DNA of 64,000 nt from Cohnella phaseoli (GTDB taxonomy: Bacteria; Bacillota; Bacilli; Paenibacillales; Paenibacillaceae). Location: the NCBI RefSeq assembly GCF_003386235.1, contig NZ_QRDZ01000008.1:206018-270017 (forward strand), written 5' to 3'. A program made the translations under genes and the position numbers. This document shows, piece after piece, positions 7,948 to 17,831 of the stretch (position 1 is the stretch's first letter; each line of letters opens with the position of its first letter). The notes beneath the pieces were generated by a model. It saw only the letters and a program-made list of their open reading frames with translations. It did not search any database and had not been told where the DNA came from.

Positions 7948-10900
7948 TTATGGAATTATAGTAGCAGTTAAACTGACATTAGCAAGCGATACGGCTCCGT
8001 TGCCGGAGTAGATGAACTGCACGAACATCCACTTATACGCGGGCACGGAAAATGTCTGTTCAAACTTCTGCCAGCCTGAACCGACCGGAGGGTTCACCGC
8101 CACAGAAAGGGAGCTTCCGGCCTCATCGTAATTATCGCTATACAAGACCGCGGAACCGCCTTCCGATTTTGCCCACCAGGTTAAGGTGTACTCGCCGCTC
8201 TCGACGGGTAACCACATGTTGATATTAAAGCCGTCCGTGCCGGAAAACTCCAGCGCCTTTCCTTTTTGAGCGTCGTTTTTGATCTCAAGCCCATCGCCCA
8301 AAGCTTTGCCGGACCAGCCGTTCAAACCGTCGAGGAAATTCCCGTTCGGGATCAGGTTTCCGGGTATAATGGCAGCCTCGCCATCCTTAACCAAATCAAT
8401 GTCTGCAATCGCGATCGTTCCGTTGCCGGGATAAATAAACTGCAAGAACAGATATCCATCTGCCGTGACTTGGAACGTCTTTTCGAATTTCTGCCAGCCC
8501 GCTCCTGCAGCCGGGGTCACACCCACAGCAAAGTTGCCTTGGCTGCTCCAGCCGTCTGCGGTATCGTAATTTTCGCTAAATAAAGTCGCGATGCCGCCAT
8601 CCGATTTTGCCCACAAGGTCAAGGTGTATACCTCGCCGCTCTTAACGGGAATACGAGGTTCCGCGAAGATGCTGAAATTTTCTGTACCCGAGAATTCCAA
8701 CGCTTTGCCATGTGCGGCATCGCTATGGATCGCAAGTCCGTTGCCTAATCCTTTGCCGTTGCCTACACCCCAGCCGGCCAATCCGAGAAGGAAGTTTCCG
8801 TTCGGGATCAACTTGCCAAGCGTAATCTCGCCATCCTTAACAAAGCGGATGTCCGCAAGGGCGATCTCTCCGTTGCCGGGGTAAATAAACTGCACGAATT
8901 GATACCCGTCAGCGGCTGCATGGAAGGTCTTCTCGAACTTCTGCCAGCCCGCTCCCGCTGCAGGCTCTACACCCATAGCAAAATTGCCTTGATCGTTCCA
9001 CCCGCTGCCGGAATCGTAATTTGCGCTAAACAGCGTCACGGTGCCGCCCTCGGATTTTGCCCACCACGTTAACGTATATACATCGCCGCTCTTGACGGGG
9101 ATTCGAGGCGACGTGTACATATTGAAGCCCTCCGCACCCGAAAACTCCAGCGCTTTTCCGCGTTCGGCATCGTCTTCAAGAGTAAGTCCGTATCCCAGCC
9201 CCTTGCCGCCGCTTACCGTCCAACCGCTTAGACCGAGGCCAAAGTTGCCGTTCGGCATACGATTTTTCGGCAGCGATTCATCGGCGTAAGTAAAGACTAC
9301 AGTATAGGTTTCACCGGCCATCGCCTTGAAATTGACCTCGTCGACCGTCAGACCGAATAGCTTGATGTTTTCAAGCGTATAGCCCGTTGCATCCGTTGGC
9401 GCGAGCACCACATCGGTTCCCGCCGGCACCGTATACGTACCTGCTGCCACGCCGCCGGTATAGGTAAACGTCGGATATCCGCCTAACGGTTTATTGAGCC
9501 AACTTTCTATGATTTTGATAGTCGCCGGCGATTCGGTTTTCGGCGTATTCTCGCTGACAAATATTCGATCTATGTTCGCGCCGATTGTCTCGTTCGGAAT
9601 GTAGAACACATAGCTTCCGTCATTGGCCTTCTGCTGATCTGTCTGCACCGAGATTTCATAATCCCAATATTCCGCAAGTCCTTGGTCGCCATCAAAATCC
9701 CAAGCCGCAAATAAGTTACCCGTGTTAGGAGGATTTACGGCTTCAAATACCGCCTTGATCGTCACGTTCTGGGCAGGCATTACGAATGTGTCTCCGCTGA
9801 TTGAGACGGTTCCCGCGACAACTTGCCACTCTTTGAATTGATAGCCCGAGTTCGGCGTTGCGGTCAGCGCAACTGTCGTTCCTGCCGACGCTGCGGTCGG
9901 GCTTCCGCTCGCTGTGCCGTTGCCGTCGTTTTGTACCGTTATCGCATAATTCGTCTGATTGTTGCCACCTGGGTTGCTTCCGCTCTGATTACCGCCCGGA
10001 TTTCCCCCACCCTGGCTGTTACTGCTTTGGCTGTTACCTCCCTGATTGTAATTGACATCGATCACTACGCCGTCGGAATTGATATTCGCCGTAATGATAC
10101 TCCCGCTTCCCGAAACATGTACAGGAACGCTAAAATTGGCTGTCGTTACGGTGCTCCCGGTATTAAGCATGATTTTTGCGCGTGCCGCCAAAACGGTCAG
10201 AGCATTTAATAAGTTAACTTTGCCCTCGACAATCAAGGTTGCCTGCGCTTTAATCTCTATTCCGTTCACCGTACCTCTTATCGTCACAACGGCACTTTCC
10301 GGAGTACCTGCCGCCACTGAAATATTCGGGTTCACCGCGTTCTGAACATCGATGATCCCGCCCGACAGCGTGATGATCCCCGCTACGGAATGACTTCCTG
10401 TCCCGTCGAATACGAGTCTTGTGTTGTATTCCGAATTCAAAACAACATACCCCAGATTGCAGTTCGTCATCCCTACAGAGTTCTTGCCCCCGCCGTAGAT
10501 GTACGTTATTCCTTTTACAGTGACGTTATTAAGCGTTACGTTTCCGTCCGCAACGTCTTTGGCGATTATCAGATCGCCGTTGACGACAACGCCGTCTAGC
10601 GTCACGCCTTTTTTCGCTACCGTCACATCCATGTAATTTTGAATTTTTACGCCATCTCCAAGATTAGATGTAACCGTGACGGACGACAATTCAGCCGCAT
10701 TATTCCGATCCGCCATTAATCGCTTCTCGGACCTCAGCATAACGGCATAAGCTTCCGCCCTTGTGATGTTGTTTTTAGGCTGGAATTTCCCGTCCGGATA
10801 GCCTAGCAGCACGTTTGCTTTAGCCAGCGCACCGACGAAATCGACAGACCAGCCGGCTATATTTTTGACGTCGACAAAGGTGCCGGCATATTCTTTTCCC

Positions 10901-11337
10901 TGAGGAAGCTTCAAAATTTTCCCGATAACCGTAGAAAGCTCCTGTCTGGAGATCGGATCGTTCGGATGAACATTCGATCCGTCGCCGATCATATACCCTT
11001 CCGCTCTCGCGATCTGCAAATCCTTGTAATACCAAGCGGAGGAATCCGCATCCTTATAATCGATCGCCGCCGTACGGGTATATCCGTACATTTTGTTGAT
11101 CGCTGCCGCGACTTCTGCGCGGGTGATCGGAATTTGAGGGTTAACATTGCCATTGGCATCGTCCGGACTTATGATACCTCGTTCGAGAAGAACCGCTATT
11201 GTCTCTTTAGCCCAACTGTTCTCGTAGTCTACTCTTGTCGTATCCGAAGCCAAGGCCGGGGTCCTAATTGCAAACGCCGATAAAATGACGCATAGAGAAA
11301 GAATGATCGATAGGATTCTCTTAATTTTACTCTGCAT
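7948..11337 (-). CDS. Secreted S-layer-homology protein with three C-terminal carbohydrate-binding repeats
   Basis: 1129 residues. A signal peptide covers about 1-31. Three SLH domains (about 40-85, 92-142, 154-202; each with an ITRAE- or ISRQE-like signature) should bind pyruvylated cell-wall polymer and hold the protein on the cell surface. Residues about 215-430 are rich in short beta repeats, a likely right-handed beta-helix. A Gly/Asn/Ser linker (431-463) leads to a bacterial-repeat domain (464-533) and a beta-sandwich region (600-685). Three carbohydrate-binding-like repeats of about 147 aa start at PNGNF motifs near 695, 846 and 997. It lies 15 bp beyond a secreted hydrolase gene in the same direction, so a polysaccharide-capture role fits. 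Confidence 0.88.
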   Translation of the reverse strand: MQSKIKRILSIILSLCVILSAFAIRTPALASDTTRVDYENSWAKETIAVLLERGIISPDDANGNVNPQIPITRAEVAAAINKMYGYTRTAAIDYKDADSSAWYYKDLQIARAEGYMIGDGSNVHPNDPISRQELSTVIGKILKLPQGKEYAGTFVDVKNIAGWSVDFVGALAKANVLLGYPDGKFQPKNNITRAEAYAVMLRSEKRLMADRNNAAELSSVTVTSNLGDGVKIQNYMDVTVAKKGVTLDGVVVNGDLIIAKDVADGNVTLNNVTVKGITYIYGGGKNSVGMTNCNLGYVVLNSEYNTRLVFDGTGSHSVAGIITLSGGIIDVQNAVNPNISVAAGTPESAVVTIRGTVNGIEIKAQATLIVEGKVNLLNALTVLAARAKIMLNTGSTVTTANFSVPVHVSGSGSIITANINSDGVVIDVNYNQGGNSQSSNSQGGGNPGGNQSGSNPGGNNQTNYAITVQNDGNGTASGSPTAASAGTTVALTATPNSGYQFKEWQVVAGTVSISGDTFVMPAQNVTIKAVFEAVNPPNTGNLFAAWDFDGDQGLAEYWDYEISVQTDQQKANDGSYVFYIPNETIGANIDRIFVSENTPKTESPATIKIIESWLNKPLGGYPTFTYTGGVAAGTYTVPAGTDVVLAPTDATGYTLENIKLFGLTVDEVNFKAMAGETYTVVFTYADESLPKNRMPNGNFGLGLSGWTVSGGKGLGYGLTLEDDAERGKALEFSGAEGFNMYTSPRIPVKSGDVYTLTWWAKSEGGTVTLFSANYDSGSGWNDQGNFAMGVEPAAGAGWQKFEKTFHAAADGYQFVQFIYPGNGEIALADIRFVKDGEITLGKLIPNGNFLLGLAGWGVGNGKGLGNGLAIHSDAAHGKALEFSGTENFSIFAEPRIPVKSGEVYTLTLWAKSDGGIATLFSENYDTADGWSSQGNFAVGVTPAAGAGWQKFEKTFQVTADGYLFLQFIYPGNGTIAIADIDLVKDGEAAIIPGNLIPNGNFLDGLNGWSGKALGDGLEIKNDAQKGKALEFSGTDGFNINMWLPVESGEYTLTWWAKSEGGSAVLYSDNYDEAGSSLSVAVNPPVGSGWQKFEQTFSVPAYKWMFVQFIYSGNGAVSLANVSLTATIIP

Positions 11338-11352
11338 GCTCCACCCCTCCTT

Positions 11353-14106
11353 TTAAGGCTGCTTAAAGCATTGAATATCGTCAAAATATACAGTGCCGCT
11401 ACCCTCTAGCATCACACGGAATTCCGCTCTGGCGGCTTCGCTATAAGCGGATGGGATGCCAACCTCTGTCGAAAATGACTTCCATTCGTCCGCCGTAGAG
11501 GTGAAATAACTGCTTTGCCCGTTGCCTAACACCTGATCCGCATTGTCATATACGGTCCATTCGATGCTTGGCCCCGTGTTGCTGCCCGGCACAAAAGTTG
11601 ATTTCAACCATCCGGCGATGTCGTATACGCCGCCCGCTTCAACCGCAATATCGATAGAAATATAGGCCTCGCCGCCGCTTGCCGCTTCGAGCTTCAACAC
11701 CTTGCCTCTCGCCGCTTCCCCGCTATCCACGAAGCTGACCGCACCGCTGGAAAGATAGGCGGACGGCACCTTCCACCCGGCCGATCTTGTCGTAATCGTG
11801 ATGCTTTCCTTCTTATTAAATACGTTTCCGTCAACCTTCAAATATCCGCCGTTAGAGCTATTGTCACGGACGTAGAGCAGTCCCGGAAAATCAGCTCCGC
11901 TTTGCACGCCGGATTCAATTTTCAGAGCGTTTGTCTCCGTACCCTGACGAGAATTGTTCTTCACCGGGGGAATCGTCGCGGCAATACCCGAGTCTTCGGC
12001 CTCCAGGTTCAAGGTCTTCCAGTCCGTAATTTTATAGAGCGCAGCTTCCTCCCTCCCCAGATTAAGGGTCATGCTCCCGCTGCCTTCCTGTATGCCGCCT
12101 TCCGTCAACCCAACCGGAACTGCCATGTATTTGCCGATCGCGTTGCCGTCGCCGTTTTTAAGAGGGATTGTCACACTATGCGCATTCCGTCCTTTGTTAT
12201 AAGCCATAACGTATAATTGACCGTCATCCGAAAGCCAGTTTATCCATAGCAGGCCGTTGGCCTGACCCTGTTCTCCCGCCGGGATAGCGTCGTGCTCGCC
12301 GAGGATCTGGACATTTCCGTTGACGTATAGATCAAATAGCAGCGGGACCTCTTCGTTATTAATCTTACTGAAGGGTCTCCACAGATGCGTATCGTAAAGG
12401 TGAGCGATTAAGGATTGGTCCGCTGCCAAGAACGCATCGTCTATTCGGTAATATCCTACGCCGCGTCCGCCAGCCTCGAACGTTCTGAAGACCGAGTTGC
12501 GGATGGATTGTACAGTCGGGTGCCCTCCATTCTCAAATCCGTAATAATACGTTGCGACGAGATTAAGTACGGGACGTCTATTATTTTGAGCAAGATTCAC
12601 ATCGATTGTATTCGTAATGCTCGTAGTGTCATTGCCGCCTCGCACATAAGCATCAAAGCTGAATATATCGCTGTATTTTCTCGTTTCGTTCTGATTGGCT
12701 CCGAAATCGACCAGATACACGGGATGATTGTCGTCGATATTGCGAATCGCCACGTAAGCCGCCTCTAGCTCTAACTTCTTCTGCTCCATTGCTTCTCTGT
12801 CATTGGAGTTATAAATTCCGAGCGGCTCGTCATCCACCATCCACGCGAAGACTCGCGGGTCGTCCTTATATTCGTCCACTGTTTCTTTGGTTTGTTCGAT
12901 CTGATCGGGGTGCCCCGCTCCAAGTGGAGGAACTCTGAGGTTGTACATGATTTTCAATCCTGTATCGTCCAACGCTTGCCATGTATTGGCCGATCTTTCC
13001 ATGTAATAATAGGAAAACACAACTGTGGTTCCCGCATCCTTCGCCATTTGGAACCGGGATGGTGAATCTACGCCATAAGCAATAACAGGATTGAATTTTT
13101 CGTCTCGTTCGCCCGGGAAAATGCCAAAGTTAATATCCCCGTCACTGTCCATCATCTTCGGTCGAGGATATTTGTACAGGTTTTGGCTGAACTCCTCCAG
13201 CTTCTGACCGCCGCTGTCCTTGATGGTCGCCACCAGCGTGTACTTATGCTTCATCTGGCTCAGATGGGCGATTGGAATGAAATAATTCGCCGTGAATGAG
13301 GTGAACGGCGTGTTCAACTGCTCAGCCACCTTCGTCTCTGTCTCACTGTCATAAAGGACAAAATCGACCTTAGCGCCTGCTTCCGGCTTGCCCTCGTAAT
13401 ACGGCTCAACATGAACGGAGGCGTTCACGCCGTCCTCGTCCGGATAAGGAAATACCCGATCCGTATCCAATCTGTACGGCTCAGGTCCGCCGGAGACCGT
13501 AATCTTCACGTCGTCGACCCAGACCGTTCCGAGGCTGTCGTTGCTGAACCGGGGCGCGATAATAACCTGGCCTCCTGCATCCATGGGAACTCTGAATGTT
13601 GTTTTAAGTTCTGCCCAATTTCCTTGGGTATCCTCTGAAATCCCCATTGCGCTGTTGTCCGTGGTGCTGTGCCACGCACCGTTCGCGCGATAATACTCGA
13701 TCAGAAACCAGACATTGCCGGTTCCGTTGGTCCAATCTGTTTTCACCCGGGCGCTTAATTCGTAGGTGACGTATGGGCTGAATAAGTTCCCGTCCAACGT
13801 TTGAACTTCCATTCTATTGCTGCCTGTGCCTAACCCCTCAAACTTGAGAGAATGGCTTCCGGAATACGATGTGGTGGAATCGATCGATGTCCGAACATTT
13901 GACGAGGAATCTTTGAACCTGGTCGACCAGGGCGACGCCCAGCCTGCTGCGAGGGTCTCGAAACCGCCGTTGACCACCGGGACTTCACTGCCTACAGCGG
14001 GGATCGTATCGTCGGCTTGCACCGGTAATACATTCACCGGAAACAGTTGAAGGATCATCGCCAAAGCAAGTGCGGAAGTTAAAACACGAAATACGATTTT
14101 CTTCAC
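11353..14106 (-). CDS. Secreted TIM-barrel glycoside-hydrolase-like protein with flanking carbohydrate-binding modules
   Basis: 917 residues with a signal peptide (about 1-31, ending PVQA). A jelly-roll carbohydrate-binding module (about 44-205) and a beta-sandwich region (about 210-315) come first. A TIM-barrel-like core (about 320-620) follows, with FAWMVDDEPLG at 420-430, where E427 would be the candidate acid/base, and a second jelly-roll closes the protein (about 745-915). The arrangement resembles clan GH-A enzymes but I cannot name the GH family. It is first in a pair with the SLH protein and has a near-perfect cre site upstream. It should act outside the cell on a polysaccharide whose fragments enter through the neighbouring transporter. 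Confidence 0.75.
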   Translation of the reverse strand: MKKIVFRVLTSALALAMILQLFPVNVLPVQADDTIPAVGSEVPVVNGGFETLAAGWASPWSTRFKDSSSNVRTSIDSTTSYSGSHSLKFEGLGTGSNRMEVQTLDGNLFSPYVTYELSARVKTDWTNGTGNVWFLIEYYRANGAWHSTTDNSAMGISEDTQGNWAELKTTFRVPMDAGGQVIIAPRFSNDSLGTVWVDDVKITVSGGPEPYRLDTDRVFPYPDEDGVNASVHVEPYYEGKPEAGAKVDFVLYDSETETKVAEQLNTPFTSFTANYFIPIAHLSQMKHKYTLVATIKDSGGQKLEEFSQNLYKYPRPKMMDSDGDINFGIFPGERDEKFNPVIAYGVDSPSRFQMAKDAGTTVVFSYYYMERSANTWQALDDTGLKIMYNLRVPPLGAGHPDQIEQTKETVDEYKDDPRVFAWMVDDEPLGIYNSNDREAMEQKKLELEAAYVAIRNIDDNHPVYLVDFGANQNETRKYSDIFSFDAYVRGGNDTTSITNTIDVNLAQNNRRPVLNLVATYYYGFENGGHPTVQSIRNSVFRTFEAGGRGVGYYRIDDAFLAADQSLIAHLYDTHLWRPFSKINNEEVPLLFDLYVNGNVQILGEHDAIPAGEQGQANGLLWINWLSDDGQLYVMAYNKGRNAHSVTIPLKNGDGNAIGKYMAVPVGLTEGGIQEGSGSMTLNLGREEAALYKITDWKTLNLEAEDSGIAATIPPVKNNSRQGTETNALKIESGVQSGADFPGLLYVRDNSSNGGYLKVDGNVFNKKESITITTRSAGWKVPSAYLSSGAVSFVDSGEAARGKVLKLEAASGGEAYISIDIAVEAGGVYDIAGWLKSTFVPGSNTGPSIEWTVYDNADQVLGNGQSSYFTSTADEWKSFSTEVGIPSAYSEAARAEFRVMLEGSGTVYFDDIQCFKQP

Positions 14107-14134
14107 CTTTAGTCCTCCCTTTAATCAGTCTTTA

Positions 14135-14148
14135 TGTTAGCGCTTACA
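14135..14148 (-). promoter_or_regulatory. CcpA cre site upstream of the secreted hydrolase
   Basis: On the minus strand TGTAAGCGCTAACA matches the cre consensus TGWAARCGYTWNCW at every position. It lies 29 bp before the hydrolase start, so carbon catabolite repression of the hydrolase-SLH pair is likely. Confidence 0.7.
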
Positions 14149-14162
14149 TTAAGATGATACAG

Positions 14163-14228
14163 GAGGCTCACTCGCTTTCATATGTTCATACTTAGTATCC
14201 AGTATGTCTATATTTTAGAGTGAGCCTC
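14163..14228. repeat. Nested inverted repeats between two glycosidase genes
   Basis: An 11-bp perfect inverted repeat, GAGGCTCACTC (14163-14173) and GAGTGAGCCTC (14218-14228), encloses a second one, CATACT-N8-AGTATG (14187-14206). It begins just after the six-hairpin glycosidase stop. There is no T-run, so it is not a plain terminator; it could be an RNA fold or an operator. Confidence 0.55.
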
Positions 14229-14238
14229 GATCAATCCC

Positions 14239-16890
14239 CTATTCTTCAAAATACAATTCAATCTCTGCCTCTCCGCCGAAATCGTCCCACCGCACGCTCT
14301 CCTCATCCGGCAAGTAGACGCCTCCGCCCGATAGGCGGACGACACGTTTGCCTTCCGGATGCGGGAGCCGCAGCTGCACGGTCGCGGGCCCGCGGCTCGA
14401 ATCGCAATTCAGGCTGACCGTTATGCGGCTGCCTTCGGACTTGACCCGCAACGAGAACTGGCCGAAATAACTATGCACGTCCTGAAGTTCAATGCGCTTC
14501 CCTTGCTTCAGCCAATCGCGCGGAATCCCCGGCAGCAGCTTGAGAGTCGTGCCTTCCTCCATATATAGCATCCAACGGGTTTGCATCAAGAACCAGCCTT
14601 CTTCGTGCGTCTTGTGAGGACTGACCTGGTAATAATGCTCCCAGAACGTGTATGTCTCCCTGTCGGCCAGAGCAGCAAAGGTATTATAGTAAGCTTTCAG
14701 GAACGCTTTTACCTCGCCGCGCTTCAAGTGAACCCACGGATGCGTGCTGTAATAAGGCTGGCTGAACGCCACATTGCGCGTAAACATCAGTTCGTTATGG
14801 TAGTGGATGAGGTAGTCGGCCGCTCGCTCGCGCGGATCGATCACTTCCTGGAACAGCAAATACATCGGCCCGAGCATCGAATCCCGACTCATGAAGGAGC
14901 CGTGCGTATACCAGTTGCCGCCTTCCGTATAGAGCGACAGTGGGCCGCGCGATTCCGTCCAAGGCGGCGCGGTAGGAACCCATGTGCCGTCGCCAAGCGG
15001 AACGACCGGTGAACGGGCGACCGCTTCGTCGAACGAGGCGCGGATATCGGCTTTTAGCCCTTCCGCATCGGCGTGAATTTGCCCGGACAGCTCGGCGTCA
15101 AGCTCAGTAAGCATTTCCGCCAGCCTGCTCAGCCCAATATATGCATAGCCGCTCAGCATAAAGGAATGGAACGGGTCCTCCGGATCGGCCGTCTTGCCTT
15201 CCAGCATGCCGTAGCCCCGACCGCGCAAATTCTCCGTTTCGTTGCGCTTGCGCCAATCCATCAGGAAGGCATAGGATTTAAGCAGCTTAGGCTGGATTTC
15301 GCGAATCCATTCCAAGTCGCGCGTATAACGGTAATACTCCCCGATGCACCATAGAGCCGCACCGGTTTCCAGCATATAGCCGCCGAAATTTTGCATTAAC
15401 CCGCTCTCATGCTGCTTATCCAGGAAGAAGCTCAGCCCCCGCCGGGCCGTATCGCTCCATCCCATCGCGTTCATAAACTGGATAATCGGCGAGCTTTCCG
15501 AGCCGATGGCGGTATAGATGCCAATCGCCGGAACGAGCGTTCCTTCCGGTTCCTGACCGTAAAAAATTAGATCTGTATGCAGAAGACCCGCCCGAAGCAT
15601 CTGTTCGATGCGCGGCTCCGGCAGCCGAATCTGCGCGCCTCGCGATAGCTTATCTTCCCAGAAAGCGCGACATTCCGTATGCCGCTCCCGGAAATTCTGT
15701 TCGCTCAGCCTAAGCGCCCGCTCGCGCGACACAGGTTCGTGAGGCAAATAGAACTCGAAGCAGGCTTCCTCGCCCGGCATCACCAGAACAGCCGACTCCT
15801 CCGTTTGCAGCGGTCGGCCATTCAGCTTCGATACGCCGAACACCCGATCGTCGCTATAGTGCGCGAAGCCCGTGCTGCCCTCAAACGTATAAGGAATGCC
15901 GCCGGCGTTGGGAATCAGGTTCTTGAACCAGGCGTATCTCGGCACCGAACCGGTATTGGCAGCCGTAATCCGGCAGTAATATACCGTTGTCTCGCCCGAG
16001 ATCGCAGCTCCCTGAAGCAGAATCTCCCGCTCCTCGGCCTGAGCTTCCGTAAACATATGACCGAATCCGTAACCGTCGGCAAGCAAATAGTGCGTTCCGT
16101 CTACGCTGCCCGACGTCAACGGGCGAGACTCATAGGAAACAAACGATACCGCCGTGTAGACCATCTCGTCATCCGTAATCTCTGTATGAAGGATCGGCAG
16201 CGTTCCCTCCTCCAGCTTGCGGACAACTCCGTCCGTACAGCCCATTCCCCGGCCGACCATATAATAGTAGCGAACCGGTTTGCCGCCGCTCTCCGGCAAG
16301 CCGACTTCCGTTGCATGCTGGCGCGGCTGAACCCAGTCCCATTGCAGCGCCGAGCCGCCTATAGGCGGCTCCCAGAAGTTATTGCTCGGTCGGCCGCGCA
16401 CCTGGGATTCGAAGATGCGCGTATCCCGGCTGACCCCTTGCCAGATCGGGCAGGGCTGATCCTTCGTCGCTGCGCTTGCCGCCTCGAACGACTCCTCCGG
16501 TTCCTCGGCCAGCTTCTGCAGGTTTGTCCGCAGCCCTCTCCGCTTGATGTCGGCTTCCAGTTCCTCATAGGAACGGAAGTCGGCAGCCGATGTTACTGCC
16601 ACGCCGTAATCCGGCATGTAGATGGGATACGCCTCATGAACGTCCTCCGCAAAAAAGCTGAAAGGACAAGCGCAGTCGACGATGCTGACCAGCAGCTTCC
16701 CCTCACCGGGCGCGTAAAGCGGCTCAATAGACACCACGAGAGTCAGCGGGCCTGCGCTGTGATCCTTCCATTCCTCTATCTCCGCAATCCCGTCACCGGT
16801 CTCGATCCCAAAACTATGCAAGCTGCCGTTCATGACCTCGATACGGCCGGCTGCGGGACCCTTTTTCCATACGACTCTTACCCTCTTCAC
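14239..16890 (-). CDS. Six-hairpin (alpha/alpha) glycosidase-like protein, cytoplasmic
   Basis: 883 residues without a signal peptide. The N-terminal third is beta-rich; residues about 425-790 form a probable (alpha/alpha)6 barrel with segments such as GGYMLETGAALWCIGEYYRY and TEGGNWYTHGSF, typical of six-hairpin glycosidases; the last ~90 residues are a beta-sandwich. The start is GTG at 16890 with GAAGGAAG about 10 nt upstream. It follows the two permease genes closely (33 bp), so it probably trims imported oligosaccharides inside the cell. Superfamily placement is good but GH family and linkage specificity are not readable here. Confidence 0.75.
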   Translation of the reverse strand: MKRVRVVWKKGPAAGRIEVMNGSLHSFGIETGDGIAEIEEWKDHSAGPLTLVVSIEPLYAPGEGKLLVSIVDCACPFSFFAEDVHEAYPIYMPDYGVAVTSAADFRSYEELEADIKRRGLRTNLQKLAEEPEESFEAASAATKDQPCPIWQGVSRDTRIFESQVRGRPSNNFWEPPIGGSALQWDWVQPRQHATEVGLPESGGKPVRYYYMVGRGMGCTDGVVRKLEEGTLPILHTEITDDEMVYTAVSFVSYESRPLTSGSVDGTHYLLADGYGFGHMFTEAQAEEREILLQGAAISGETTVYYCRITAANTGSVPRYAWFKNLIPNAGGIPYTFEGSTGFAHYSDDRVFGVSKLNGRPLQTEESAVLVMPGEEACFEFYLPHEPVSRERALRLSEQNFRERHTECRAFWEDKLSRGAQIRLPEPRIEQMLRAGLLHTDLIFYGQEPEGTLVPAIGIYTAIGSESSPIIQFMNAMGWSDTARRGLSFFLDKQHESGLMQNFGGYMLETGAALWCIGEYYRYTRDLEWIREIQPKLLKSYAFLMDWRKRNETENLRGRGYGMLEGKTADPEDPFHSFMLSGYAYIGLSRLAEMLTELDAELSGQIHADAEGLKADIRASFDEAVARSPVVPLGDGTWVPTAPPWTESRGPLSLYTEGGNWYTHGSFMSRDSMLGPMYLLFQEVIDPRERAADYLIHYHNELMFTRNVAFSQPYYSTHPWVHLKRGEVKAFLKAYYNTFAALADRETYTFWEHYYQVSPHKTHEEGWFLMQTRWMLYMEEGTTLKLLPGIPRDWLKQGKRIELQDVHSYFGQFSLRVKSEGSRITVSLNCDSSRGPATVQLRLPHPEGKRVVRLSGGGVYLPDEESVRWDDFGGEAEIELYFEE

Positions 16891-16923
16891 CGTGAATACA
16901 CTTCCTTCTGCACAGATGCCCGA

Positions 16924-17814
16924 TTACTCCTTCACCGATCCCAGCGTGATGCCGTGAATGAAATAGCGTTGCAGGAACGGATAGACGAGCAGTACCGGAA
17001 TAATCGTGACAAATATTTTCGCCGCATTCAGCGACTTGTTCGAAAGCTTCGCCGCCTGCTCCAGCTTGTCGGAATCCGTCTCGTTCAGATCGAGCTGCAC
17101 GACCAATTGCTGAATGTACGTCTGCAGCGGATAGTTCTCGGGCTTGCTCATCAGAATAAGTCCTTGGAAAAAATCGTTCCAGTGCGCCACGATGCTGAAC
17201 AGCGTTACGGTAGCGAGCGCCGGGACGGCCACCGGAATATAGATGCGAAGCAGCAAATGCCAAGGACCCGAGCCGTCGATGTAAGCAGCTTCCTTCAGCT
17301 CCTTGGGCAGATTGCGCATGAAATTCATTACGAGAATCACGTTGAAGACAGGTACGGCTCCCGGAATAACGAGCGCCCAGATCGAATTGAGCATGCCGAG
17401 CGACTTGACCACCAAGTACCACGGAATCAATCCGCCCCCGAACAGCATCGTAAAGACGATAAACCACATGTAGACATTACGGCCTTTAAACTCTCTGGCA
17501 TTCATCGATAGCGGATAAGCCATCAGTACAGTCAGCAGAAACTGAATGCCCGCTCCAAGCACAACCCTCTCCAGCGATACCGCGAATGCGCGGAAAAACT
17601 TGGCGTCGTCCAATATTTTCAGATAGGCGTTCCACGTAAAATCGACCGGCACAAACAGCACTTTGCCGCCCTCCACCGCCGACTTATCGCTCAGAGACAC
17701 CGCAACGGTGTGCCAGATCGGCGCTATGCATGCAAGTGTAATCAGCACAAGCAGGGTAGCGAGCAGATAGTCCGTTATCGTCAGCTTTCGCGTATTCGTA
17801 CTTATAGCCTGCAC
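16924..17814 (-). CDS. Carbohydrate ABC transporter permease, LplC/YtcP type (second system)
   Basis: 296 residues, six predicted helices, with the EAA loop KEAAYIDGSGPWHLLLRIYIP and the family ending HGITLGSVKE. It lies between its LplB-type partner (17 bp upstream) and the six-hairpin glycosidase (33 bp downstream) in one transcription direction. It shares layout but not close sequence with the permease at 1630, so the two importers are separate systems. It would use a shared MsmX-type ATPase encoded outside the window (family knowledge). Confidence 0.9.
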   Translation of the reverse strand: MQAISTNTRKLTITDYLLATLLVLITLACIAPIWHTVAVSLSDKSAVEGGKVLFVPVDFTWNAYLKILDDAKFFRAFAVSLERVVLGAGIQFLLTVLMAYPLSMNAREFKGRNVYMWFIVFTMLFGGGLIPWYLVVKSLGMLNSIWALVIPGAVPVFNVILVMNFMRNLPKELKEAAYIDGSGPWHLLLRIYIPVAVPALATVTLFSIVAHWNDFFQGLILMSKPENYPLQTYIQQLVVQLDLNETDSDKLEQAAKLSNKSLNAAKIFVTIIPVLLVYPFLQRYFIHGITLGSVKE

Positions 17815-17831
17815 GGCTCTCCCCCTCCCCG

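Noticed and set aside
15679..17511. 610-codon plus-strand open frame
   Set aside because: It is antisense to the six-hairpin glycosidase and permease genes. The high GC of the true genes creates long antisense frames.
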